The notes under the pieces: generated by a model | Seen by the model: the letters and a program-made list of their open reading frames with translations, nothing else | Database searches by the model: none | Told to the model about the DNA's origin: nothing | In this document: in pieces, positions 1-6,460 of the stretch | Position numbering within the stretch: position 1 is the stretch's first letter | Layout: each line of letters begins with the position of its first letter | Position numbers and translations under genes: made by a program | NCBI GenBank assembly: GCA_003577005.1 | Contig: QEUW01000371.1 | Span: forward strand, 1 to 7,496 | DNA: 7,496 nt | Reading direction: 5' to 3' | Source: Chloroflexota bacterium | GTDB lineage: Bacteria; Chloroflexota; Anaerolineae; Caldilineales; Caldilineaceae

Positions 1-1
1 C

Positions 2-1038
2 TGGCGCTTCTACCTGGTTGAGAATTTTAATGGCGGCTGCGCGCTCATTTGCCGGATTCATCACGCAATTGCCGATGGGATTGCGCTGGTCAAGGTATTA
101 CTTTCATTGACCGATGAAAGCGCTGAACTATCTTTGGCCAGCCCGGTTGGCCGCGCAGAGGCTATCGCCCCAGGATGCGGGTTCACACAGACTGTCAGCA
201 ACCTGAAGCAGACCGCTACGAAGCTGACCGCGCGCGGGGTAAGCGAACTGTTTCGCAGCATCGACGACCCTACCCATGCGCTGACGTTGGTGCGTTCACT
301 GGGGCTATTGAGCGCAGCCAGCGTGGCGTCCTACTCATTCCGCCCGACCGGGCTTCGGTGCTCAAAGGTGAAATAGGCTCGTTCAAACGGGTGGTTTGGT
401 CCGACCCGATTGCGTTGCACCAGATCCGATCCATTGGCAGCCGCTACGGAGCGACGATCAATGACGTGTTGGTGGCCGCGGTGGCCGGGGCCCTGCGGCG
501 CTATCTGCAACGGCGCGGCGACCCGGTGGACGAGGGCGTGTTACGCACGCTGGTACCGGTCAATTTGCGGCCAGCCGGTGAACCGGCGGGCCTGGGCAAC
601 CACTTTAGCCTGGTCTACCTTTCATTGCCGGTGAGTCTGGCTGAACCAGAGGAGCGAATATTAGCAATAAAAGAGCGGATGACCCTATTAAAACATTCTC
701 CTGAACCGTTTGTGACCTACCAGGTGCTCAACGTGCTGGGCCTGCTGCCAGGACAACTGGCGGCTCAGGCGGCGGGCATGTTCACCGGTAAAGCAACCGC
801 TGTCCTGACCAATGTCCCCGGTCCGCGCAAAACGCTCTATCTGGCGGGCCGCCCTATCGGCCGGATTCTTTTTTGGGTTCCCCAGTCGGGCCAGATCGGC
901 ATGGGCATCAGTATCATCAGTTATGCGGGTGGTGTAACGGTAGGCATCATGGTGGATGAGAAGCTGGCGCCCGATGCTGAAGCGCTGATTCACTGTTTTG
1001 CCGCGGAAGTGGCCGCTTTGACGGATGCTCTAAACTGA
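2..1038 (+). CDS. WS/DGAT-family acyltransferase, 3' part, with an apparent frameshift
   Basis: This is the C-terminal part of a wax ester synthase/acyl-CoA:diacylglycerol acyltransferase, which makes storage lipid from acyl-CoA and an alcohol or diacylglycerol. The first section is read in frame 2 from the window edge and contains the catalytic HHxxxDG motif as HHAIADG (bases 59-79). That frame stops at 374-376. The family resemblance continues in frame 1 from about base 334: LLIPPDRAS, FKRVVWSDP, GATINDVLVAAVAGALR, then the NVPGP motif (about 811-825) and a typical C-terminus ending at TGA 1036-1038. The two halves fit together if one base is missing between about 320 and 346. Families of this type are usually 450-480 residues, so about 100-130 N-terminal residues lie upstream of the window. 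It could be a pseudogene or an intact gene with a sequencing error; the family assignment is firm. Confidence 0.85.
320..346 (+). other. Apparent one-base frameshift inside the acyltransferase gene
   Basis: Upstream, family-like sequence is in frame 2 (ALTLVRSLGLLSAASVAS); downstream it is in frame 1 (LLIPPDRASVLKGEIG). Moving from frame 2 to frame 1 requires one base to be missing, or two extra. One candidate is the CCC run at 343-345: a fourth C would read RPDRASVLKG. A change a few codons upstream, giving VLLIPPD, fits the family pattern at least as well. I see no slippery heptamer with a downstream pseudoknot that would suggest programmed shifting. The exact base cannot be fixed by eye. 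Confidence 0.7.
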
Positions 1039-1042
1039 GTTC

Positions 1043-1091
1043 TGTTTGAAAACAACGGTTTTGCTACCGCTGAAACCGTCGCTTTCAAACA
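1043..1091. terminator. Large two-part hairpin after the acyltransferase gene
   Basis: The arm TGTTTGAAA (1043-1051) pairs with TTTCAAACA (1083-1091), 9 bp. Inside a 3/3 internal loop, ACGGTTT (1055-1061) pairs with AAACCGT (1073-1079), 7 bp, closing an 11-base loop. It begins five bases after the acyltransferase stop codon, so a terminator or mRNA 3'-end role is the natural guess. No T-run follows the right arm on either strand, and the stem is AT-rich, so intrinsic termination is uncertain. It could instead be an RNA processing or protein-binding site. Confidence 0.45.
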
Positions 1092-1136
1092 ACCACGAGT
1101 ATAGTTGCCGGCTAAGAATATCAGTATTTTGTCGTA

Positions 1137-1166
1137 TTGATTTTTACACGGTTCCGCCGCTATGAT
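1137..1166 (+). promoter_or_regulatory. Sigma-70-like promoter ahead of the signalling cluster
   Basis: TTGATT (1137-1142) and TATGAT (1161-1166) are separated by 18 bp, a good match to the TTGACA/TATAAT pair of housekeeping promoters. Transcription would begin near base 1173. The TATGAT box itself contains the ATG at 1162, so that ATG cannot be the start codon if this promoter is used. This favours 1198 as the start of the response regulator. It is a pattern match only; no activator site is evident. Confidence 0.45.
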
Positions 1167-1197
1167 GGAAGGACGCCGTCGCACTTGGGATACCATC

Positions 1198-1992
1198 ATG
1201 ATTGCACCGGGCGCAGCCAGTAAAACAACAATGGCGACAAAGGAATGTACAAGTGTAGCCAGCGAATTGACTCCAACCCCAGACCCGACGCAACGCATTT
1301 TGGCGGTCGACGATGATGCCGAGCTGCGCCGGTTGTTCGAACGCAAGTTGGTCGCAGCCGGTTTTGTAGTCGAAACGGCGGATTCGGCGGAGCGAGCGCT
1401 AGAGTTGATCGAGCGGAATGGGCTGCCCCACCTTGCGATTGTGGATATCAATATGCCTGGCATGAATGGTTTGGAATTTTGCGAAACCGTTCAACAGTAC
1501 GCAGACCTGCCGGTGATCATGGTCACGGCGGTCGATGAGGCTGCAACCACCGTGACCGCCATCACGAAATACGCCGAAGATTATATTGTCAAGCCTTTCA
1601 ATTGGGATGAATTGGTCGCACGGATACATCGGGTACTACGACGCATTGGCAATTTTGGTTATGTGGCCGGCCCGGTGGTAACGATTGACCGGCGCCTGGC
1701 CGTCGATTTTGTCCGCAAACAAGTAATTGTCGAAGGCGTTCCGGTCGAACTTACGCCTACCGAGACCAAGATCCTCTATATCCTTTGGCGGAACGCCGGC
1801 CATGTGGTGGCGAATGACTTTCTCATCAACCGCATCTGGCCTGACCAGGAAGTCTTTGAAGATTTGCTGCGGGTGCATGTCCATCGCCTGCGCCACAAGA
1901 TAGGAAGCGACGGACGCCGTACAAAAAAGTATATAGTGACCGAACGGGGTCATGGATATCGCTTGGTTCCCAGTAAAGAGGATAGCCGATGA
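1198..1992 (+). CDS. OmpR/PhoB-family DNA-binding response regulator
   Basis: A cytoplasmic two-component response regulator, phosphorylated by a histidine kinase and binding DNA through a winged helix. With the 1198 start (264 aa), the receiver domain spans about 33-150: acidic pocket DDD 38-40, phosphoacceptor D83 in VDINMPG, switch T110 and invariant K132 in VKPF. The Trans_reg_C winged helix spans about 155-257, with the recognition-helix region RVHVHRLRHKIG and the terminal hairpin RGHGYRL. About 30 N-terminal residues precede the receiver, more than usual. I chose 1198 because a promoter-like element covers the ATG at 1162 and GGGA lies 7 bases upstream of 1198; ATG 1231 (12 residues later) is also possible. 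It is the first gene of the cluster, and its stop overlaps the next start (ATGA, 1989-1992). The likely partner kinase is four genes downstream (4473-5723). Confidence 0.93.
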   Translation: MIAPGAASKTTMATKECTSVASELTPTPDPTQRILAVDDDAELRRLFERKLVAAGFVVETADSAERALELIERNGLPHLAIVDINMPGMNGLEFCETVQQYADLPVIMVTAVDEAATTVTAITKYAEDYIVKPFNWDELVARIHRVLRRIGNFGYVAGPVVTIDRRLAVDFVRKQVIVEGVPVELTPTETKILYILWRNAGHVVANDFLINRIWPDQEVFEDLLRVHVHRLRHKIGSDGRRTKKYIVTERGHGYRLVPSKEDSR

Positions 1993-2558
1993 GCAACAAG
2001 AAAGCAGCAAGCAACCCGATAGCAGAAATGGCAAGCAGCGTTGCCGAATCCGGCGACAAAGTCGAACGCATTCGTGAACTCATTTTTGGCGCCCACATGC
2101 GCGATTATGCACAAAAATTCGACCTGATAAACCGAGAAGTGACCCGGCTTAACCGCGAGATCGAGCGGCTCAACCAGCTCTTGCGCGACCAAGATAATGC
2201 TCACAAACGCCAGTTGCGCGATGAAGTCGAGCGGCTAACCGCCCAGTTGCACGAGCAAGACCAGCGACAGACACAGCAACTCCAGGAAGTGGACCAGCGG
2301 CAGACACGAGAGACTGAATCCCTGGCGCAAAAACAGAGTGAACGAATGCAAGAGATGGACCGGGTCATGGCAACCGGTGACCGCGACCTGCTCGACAAGC
2401 TGCGCGAGTTGGCCGACCAACTCAATGACCTCAAGGTGGACCGCAGCACGTTGGGCGATCTGTTGGTGGATCTGGGGAATTCGCTCAAGAAAAATGCACC
2501 TGCTCCGCTGACTGATGATATTGATGTTCTGGATCAGTTGAGTGCCGAACTGGCCTAA
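1989..2558 (+). CDS. Coiled-coil protein with an LIFG motif
   Basis: A soluble, highly charged 189-residue protein with no signal peptide or membrane segment. It is not a family I can name. The N-terminus (1-25) is small-residue-rich, followed by a motif around 28-45, IRELIFGAHMRDYAQKF. A long coiled coil runs from about 45 to 150, rich in Q, E, R and L; inside it DQRQT occurs at 91-95 and 102-106, an 11-residue spacing typical of hendecad coiled coils. The C-terminal 151-189 is a short leucine-patterned helix and an acidic tail. The start is secure: AGAGGA (1977-1982) lies 6 bases before ATG, which overlaps the response regulator stop. The LIFG motif resembles LLFG in the next gene, each followed by a REVxRLN- or REIxRLN-type helix. 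A scaffold or adaptor role is an inference. Confidence 0.85.
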   Translation: MSNKKAASNPIAEMASSVAESGDKVERIRELIFGAHMRDYAQKFDLINREVTRLNREIERLNQLLRDQDNAHKRQLRDEVERLTAQLHEQDQRQTQQLQEVDQRQTRETESLAQKQSERMQEMDRVMATGDRDLLDKLRELADQLNDLKVDRSTLGDLLVDLGNSLKKNAPAPLTDDIDVLDQLSAELA

Positions 2559-2664
2559 GAGACTCTCTTAAAATCGGTTGTGGCTCTGGCAAGCTTTCGA
2601 GTCGCATCGGTGTGGCACAGAGAATTTGAGGTGATTCTAAGCGGTTTACTTTGCGCAGTCGGGG

Positions 2665-3936
2665 TTGCCGGTGATCGATGACAGGCTATCCGCCTCGATA
2701 CAGGAGGATTTCAATGGCGCACCAACGCCCCCTGATAACGCGCCCCTCAACGACCGGGCGCAGGCTGAGGCTGATTCTGCGCTCGACGAGTTGCAAGTTC
2801 TGCTCTTCGGTCCAGAGCGAGAGCAGCTGCGCGAGCTGTACGCCCATCTCAACCAGTTGAACCAGTCGCTGGCTTTTGTCGAACGTGAGGTGCAACGGCT
2901 CAACGACATCGAGGCGCTGGCCGCGAAGATCAAGCCCAGCCTGGCGCCCGCTATTAGCGCCAGCATCCGCGAATCGCGCGAGGGGATGGTCGAGGCGCTC
3001 TCACCCATCATCGACCGCCTGATCACGACCAGCATCCAGAATTCGCGCGACAGTATGGTTACCGCGTTGCTGCCTATCATCGACCGGTTGATCAGCACCA
3101 GTGTGCGAGAATCGCGCGACAGCATGGTGGATGCGCTCTACCCCATCATCGGCCGGCTGGTAAGCCGCGCCGTATCGCAGGCCCTACGGGACTTGGTGCG
3201 GCGCATCGATGACCAGATGCGTTCGGCGTTGGATGTCAGATTGATGATGCGGCGTCTACAAGCACGCGTGGCTGGCATCTCTGAAGCCGAATTGGCCCTA
3301 CGTTCGGTCCTCCCTTTTCAGGTACTCCAGATCTTTCTCATCCATAGCGAGACAGGGCTACTCCTCAATGTGCTTACTCAAGATATCGAGCAGGCCGCCG
3401 ATTCGGACCTGATCAGCGGTATGTTGACCGCAATTCGCGATTTTGCCCAGGATGCGATCGGCCGCGGTGGGGATGGCGAGCTGGATGAGGTACAATATGG
3501 TGACAAACGCATCTTGATTGAAACGGCTCGCTATATCTACATCGCCCTGGTATCGGAAGGTATCGAGCCACTCGGTTTTCGGGCGGATGTGCGCGACCAT
3601 CTGTTGGGCATCGAACAGGCCTCTCTGAGTTTGCTCCGTAATTATGATGGCAATGCCGCACCGTTCGCCGCCACCACAGCGGTTCTTCAACCGCTCTTGA
3701 TCAAGGCGACAGTGCGGGCGGACGATGGCGCGCCGGTGGGGCCTCCCCATACCGTCCCGCTTGTGCGCCAGCGCATCCAGGCGCGGCTGGCGCCAGCCGT
3801 CCGCCTCACGTATGCGCTGGTACTGATCGTCTGCTTGCTTGCACTCTGGCGCGCCTGGCAGACATGGAGTCCGGTCGGCCCTGAGACCAATGCGCTCTTC
3901 GACTATCTGTTGTATCTATGGCTGGCGACAGGCTAG
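2665..3936 (+). CDS. Membrane-anchored protein with an OmpA-family-like N-terminal module, no OmpA domain
   Basis: The open frame gives up to 423 aa from TTG 2665. From memory, it resembles the N-terminal region of bacterial proteins annotated as OmpA family: LLFGPEREQL (46-55), then VLQIFLIHSETGLLL (220-234) and SDLISGMLTAIRDF (247-260). In order: acidic and proline-rich start (1-35), helical region (40-90), three tandem 23-residue repeats (97-165), globular module (about 200-330) and one hydrophobic segment (about 381-398). Only about 25 residues follow the hydrophobic segment, whereas relatives continue into an OmpA/MotB peptidoglycan-binding domain. With no signal peptide, the bulk is probably cytoplasmic on a C-terminal anchor. 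The start is doubtful: TTG 2665 has no spaced ribosome site, while a perfect AGGAGG-ATG (2702-2716) sits out of frame by one base. If a C is missing at 2728-2732, the protein begins MAHQRPPDNAP and has 407 residues. The GTPase follows 12 bases downstream. Confidence 0.85.
   Translation: MPVIDDRLSASIQEDFNGAPTPPDNAPLNDRAQAEADSALDELQVLLFGPEREQLRELYAHLNQLNQSLAFVEREVQRLNDIEALAAKIKPSLAPAISASIRESREGMVEALSPIIDRLITTSIQNSRDSMVTALLPIIDRLISTSVRESRDSMVDALYPIIGRLVSRAVSQALRDLVRRIDDQMRSALDVRLMMRRLQARVAGISEAELALRSVLPFQVLQIFLIHSETGLLLNVLTQDIEQAADSDLISGMLTAIRDFAQDAIGRGGDGELDEVQYGDKRILIETARYIYIALVSEGIEPLGFRADVRDHLLGIEQASLSLLRNYDGNAAPFAATTAVLQPLLIKATVRADDGAPVGPPHTVPLVRQRIQARLAPAVRLTYALVLIVCLLALWRAWQTWSPVGPETNALFDYLLYLWLATG
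2702..2716 (+). promoter_or_regulatory. Strong ribosome binding site and ATG, one base out of frame
   Basis: AGGAGG (2702-2707) is followed after six bases by ATG (2714-2716), the best translation start signal in the window. As written, this ATG opens a 49-codon frame that ends at a stop and looks like no protein. Five C residues at 2728-2732 follow four codons later. A sixth C would convert the reading to MAHQRPPDNAPLND and join the 2665-3936 frame exactly. This is therefore probably the true start of the membrane-protein gene, with one base lost from the sequence or from the genome. Confidence 0.65.
2953..3159 (+). repeat. Three tandem 69-bp (23-residue) coding repeats
   Basis: Units 2953-3021, 3022-3090 and 3091-3159 encode the pattern I-[ST]-x-S-[IV]-x-x-S-R-[DE]-x-M-V-x-A-L-x-P-I-I-x-R-L. 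Nucleotide identity is still visible, for example TCGCGCGA and CCCATCATCG or CCTATCATCG in register in each unit. A degenerate fourth start (VSRAVSQALRDLVRR) follows. Related proteins as I remember them have a similar but less regular helical stretch (LADALFPVIGP type), so this may be a local expansion of an existing helical repeat. Confidence 0.85.
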
Positions 3937-3948
3937 AGTAGAAAGGGG

Positions 3949-4476
3949 ATGGGGCAGACATTGATTACACTCAGCAAGAAAGTCTGTTTGCTCGGCGAGT
4001 TTGCCGTGGGGAAAACGAGCCTGGTGCGGCGCTTTGTCTATAATTTGTTTGATGACCGCTACATCAGCACAATTGGGGTACGCGTGAGCCGTAAAACGCT
4101 GGCTGTCCCTGTTGACGAGCAACTCGCCGAACTGACGTTGATGGTATGGGATCTTGCCGGCAGCGAAGAGTTCAACCGCGTGAGCGCAAGCTATCTACGA
4201 GGCGCGGCGGGCGCCATTCTAGTCTATGATGTGACGCGCGCCAGCACCTTTGACCAGCTTCATAATTACGTCCTCAGTCTTTACAAGATCAACCCTCATG
4301 CCAAGCTGGTGCTGGCCGGTAACAAGGTTGATCTGGTGGACCGTAACCAACTCGACACGCAGAGGGCCAACCAACTCGCAGCTGAACTCAACGCTCCGCT
4401 CTTCTTCACCAGCGCTAAACAAGGTGATGAAGTGGACAACCTGTTCCGTCACCTGGGGAGACTCCTGATTTCGTGA
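3949..4476 (+). CDS. Bacterial Ras/Rab-like small GTPase
   Basis: A single-domain small GTPase of 175 aa, a GTP/GDP molecular switch. All nucleotide motifs are present: P-loop GEFAVGKTS (16-24), switch I T41 in STIGV, G3 DLAG (68-71) after VW, G4 NKVD (125-128) and G5 TSAK (154-157). SYLRGAAGAILVYDVT is strongly Rab-like. The residue after DLAG is S72 where Ras has catalytic Q61, so intrinsic hydrolysis may be slow or depend on a partner that supplies the residue. There is no C-terminal prenylation cysteine, so membrane contact would have to come through a partner, plausibly the protein encoded just upstream. The start is ATG 3949, 12 bases after the previous stop; the purine run GAAAGGGG abuts it, and TTG 3961 is an alternative. 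Its stop overlaps the kinase start (GTGA, 4473-4476), which implies translational coupling. Confidence 0.93.
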   Translation: MGQTLITLSKKVCLLGEFAVGKTSLVRRFVYNLFDDRYISTIGVRVSRKTLAVPVDEQLAELTLMVWDLAGSEEFNRVSASYLRGAAGAILVYDVTRASTFDQLHNYVLSLYKINPHAKLVLAGNKVDLVDRNQLDTQRANQLAAELNAPLFFTSAKQGDEVDNLFRHLGRLLIS

Positions 4477-5723
4477 CTCGAATGCATGCCGGGGCGACTG
4501 AACAGCGGATCGCCCAGTATCTGATCAGCCAACACAAAGTGGCTTACGCCATCACCGACCGGGACCTTCGGGTCAGTGAATGGGGAGGAGATGTGCGGCT
4601 CTTTCCACGCGACCTGGAGAAATATAGTGGGATCACCCTCTATGAATTAGCCCCGGAGTTGATCGGCGTGGAAGCAGAATTGAATGCCATCCTCACCGGG
4701 GAAGCCCCCGAGTTACGCATGCCCTATGTCAACCGAGGTACACCGGGGCAAGACATCTATTACCTAAACCTGGTCAACCTGCCTCAGCACAATTCACACG
4801 ACGAAATTACTGGTATCCTTCATCTTGTCGAAGATATCACGGAGCTAGGCAAGCTGGAGCAGGAATTGGTTCAACAACGCAATGAATTGTCGCTTCTCAA
4901 TGAGCGCATCGCCAATCGCAACATGCAGTTGGCCGCCGCCAATGCCGAACTACGCCAGCTCGACCAGGTCAAGTCCCGGTTTATTTCGGTGGCGGCGCAC
5001 GAACTGCGCAACCCCTTGGCCTCGATTCTGGGCTATCTTGAGATCTTACAAGAGGACAACGAGAGCCTGACCTCTGACCAACAACAATGTGTCAACGTGA
5101 TCCAGCGGAGTTCACTGCGGCTGCTCGCTATCACCAACAACCTGCTCGACCTGACGCGGATCGAAGCGGGTCGCATCGAGCTAGACCTGGAACGTATCAA
5201 CATGTTAACCCTGGTCGAGCACGCTGCCACCGAACTCCAGCCCCGCATCACTGGCAAAAAGCAGACTCTCTTTCTGGATGCTTCGCCCGATCTGCCCATG
5301 GCCTTCTGTGACGAGACGCGCTCACAGCAGATCCTCGTCAATTTGCTGAGCAACGCTGTAAAGTACACGCCGGAGCAGGGGTCGATCACGGTTCGCTTGA
5401 GAACTACCGACGACGGCCACTTTATCGAGGTGGCTGTAAGCGACACCGGCATCGGCATCGCCAAAGAGGAGCAGGACAAGATCTTCCGCAGCTTCTTCCG
5501 CGCCAGCAACGTCCACCTGTCGGGCGAGAGCGGCACCGGGTTAGGATTAAACGTTGCCCAGTCGCTGGCCGAGTTGCAGGGGGGCCGTCTCTGGTTTGAA
5601 AGCGAACTGAACCAGGGGTCAACCTTCTATGCAACCTTCCCGGTCGACGATACCGAACAGGAACAGCACGCCACACCGAAACGGCGCCCGGTACGGCGAT
5701 CGACCAAACAGGTAGCCGGTTGA
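4473..5723 (+). CDS. PAS-domain sensor histidine kinase, soluble
   Basis: A 416-residue histidine kinase with no membrane segment, so it should sense a cytoplasmic signal or a partner protein. Domains: PAS-like region (about 12-122, with AYAITDRDLRVSEWGGD and ILHLVEDITE), a coiled-coil linker (about 125-167), HisKA with phosphoacceptor H176 in AAHELRNPLASI, and HATPase_c (about 245-391) with N-box NLLSNAVKYTP (290-300), G1 DTGIGIA (324-330) and G2 GTGLGL (354-359). A basic tail of about 25 residues (KRRPVRRSTK) follows. The GTG at 4473 is chosen because it overlaps the GTPase stop and GGGGAG lies 12 bases upstream; ATG 4482, three codons later, is an alternative. The likely phosphorelay partner is the regulator at 1198-1992, from operon membership alone. 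Being directly coupled to the GTPase suggests the two act together. Confidence 0.93.
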   Translation: MTRMHAGATEQRIAQYLISQHKVAYAITDRDLRVSEWGGDVRLFPRDLEKYSGITLYELAPELIGVEAELNAILTGEAPELRMPYVNRGTPGQDIYYLNLVNLPQHNSHDEITGILHLVEDITELGKLEQELVQQRNELSLLNERIANRNMQLAAANAELRQLDQVKSRFISVAAHELRNPLASILGYLEILQEDNESLTSDQQQCVNVIQRSSLRLLAITNNLLDLTRIEAGRIELDLERINMLTLVEHAATELQPRITGKKQTLFLDASPDLPMAFCDETRSQQILVNLLSNAVKYTPEQGSITVRLRTTDDGHFIEVAVSDTGIGIAKEEQDKIFRSFFRASNVHLSGESGTGLGLNVAQSLAELQGGRLWFESELNQGSTFYATFPVDDTEQEQHATPKRRPVRRSTKQVAG

Positions 5724-6379
5724 AGCCGCTCGGAGCCAACCCAAACATGGCCTCGTTGCACCGGCCGCTCGACGAAGCCTCGCTGCAAGATGCAGTCGCT
5801 GCGCTTGTCGCCGCCGACCACCACCTGGCTGGCATCGTTACGCGCTATGGCCCGCCGCCGCTCTGGGCGCGCGAGCCAGGCTTCCCGACGCTGATCCACA
5901 TCATCCTCGAACAGCAAGTTTCGCTCGCTTCGGCGCGTGCGGCGTTTGACCGTCTGCTGGCTGCCGTCTCGCCGCTGACGCCCGCTCGATTTCTTACGCT
6001 GGATGACGCAACGCTGCGTGCGATTGGTTTTAGCCGCCAGAAGGCCGGTTACGCGCGCCATCTGGCGCAGACGCTTTTGGCGGGCCAACTTGACCTCGAT
6101 CAACTTGCGCAGCAGGACGATGCAGCCGTCCGCTCGGCCTTGTTAGCGCTCAAAGGCATCGGCCCATGGTCCGCCGATATCTATCTGCTGATGGCGTTGC
6201 GGCGCCCTGATGTATGGCCGGTGGGGGACCTGGCGTTGCAGGTTGCCATGCAGCGAGTCAAACAGTTGCCCAGTCGGCCTACCGCCGACGAAATGGAAGA
6301 ACTCGCCGAACCTTGGCGGCCCTGGCGGGCAGCCGCGGCACGGCTGTTGTGGCATCACTATCTCAGCGACCGTTTGTAG
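5720..6379 (+). CDS. AlkA-type DNA-3-methyladenine glycosylase (HhH-GPD family)
   Basis: A base-excision repair glycosylase that removes alkylated purines from DNA. The family marks are ILEQQVSLASARAAFDRL (62-79), the helix-hairpin-helix LKGIGPWSADIYL (144-156) and the catalytic Asp at D170 in PVGDLAL, the position expected after the HhH in AlkA. At 219 aa it lacks the N-terminal domain of E. coli AlkA and matches the shorter bacterial and yeast Mag-like forms. TTG 5720 would overlap the kinase stop (TTGA); ATG 5747, nine codons later, with CGGAG 11 bases upstream, is at least as likely and loses no domain. Placement suggests it is read from the signalling operon, though a functional link is not implied by sequence. 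A bidirectional terminator lies about 80 bases downstream. Confidence 0.92.
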   Translation: MKPLGANPNMASLHRPLDEASLQDAVAALVAADHHLAGIVTRYGPPPLWAREPGFPTLIHIILEQQVSLASARAAFDRLLAAVSPLTPARFLTLDDATLRAIGFSRQKAGYARHLAQTLLAGQLDLDQLAQQDDAAVRSALLALKGIGPWSADIYLLMALRRPDVWPVGDLALQVAMQRVKQLPSRPTADEMEELAEPWRPWRAAAARLLWHHYLSDRL

Positions 6380-6460
6380 AGTATTTACGGGATGATCAAC
6401 CTTTACGCTGACGCCGGCACTATACGCTTTGATCGGGCGCAGTAACAGCAAGCAGACAAA

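Noticed and set aside
175..333. Frame-1 sequence from 175 as the true N-terminus of the acyltransferase
   Set aside because: It reads MRVHTDCQQPEADRYEADRA and shows no family resemblance; the family-like sequence here is in frame 2.
1162..1197. ATG 1162 as the start of the response regulator
   Set aside because: It lies inside the TATGAT box of a good promoter-like pair and has no ribosome site; the added residues show no receiver-domain similarity.
2559..2664. Promoter or terminator in the 106-base gap between the coiled-coil and membrane-protein genes
   Set aside because: No hairpin with a T-run and no acceptable -35/-10 pair found by eye, so the genes were left as one probable operon.
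2646..3125. Long minus-strand open frame opposite the membrane-protein gene
   Set aside because: Serine/arginine-rich product typical of an antisense shadow; its repeats mirror the real tandem repeats on the plus strand.
5033..5536. Minus-strand 167-codon frame within the kinase gene
   Set aside because: Antisense of the HisKA and ATPase coding region; composition reflects the complement of conserved kinase codons.
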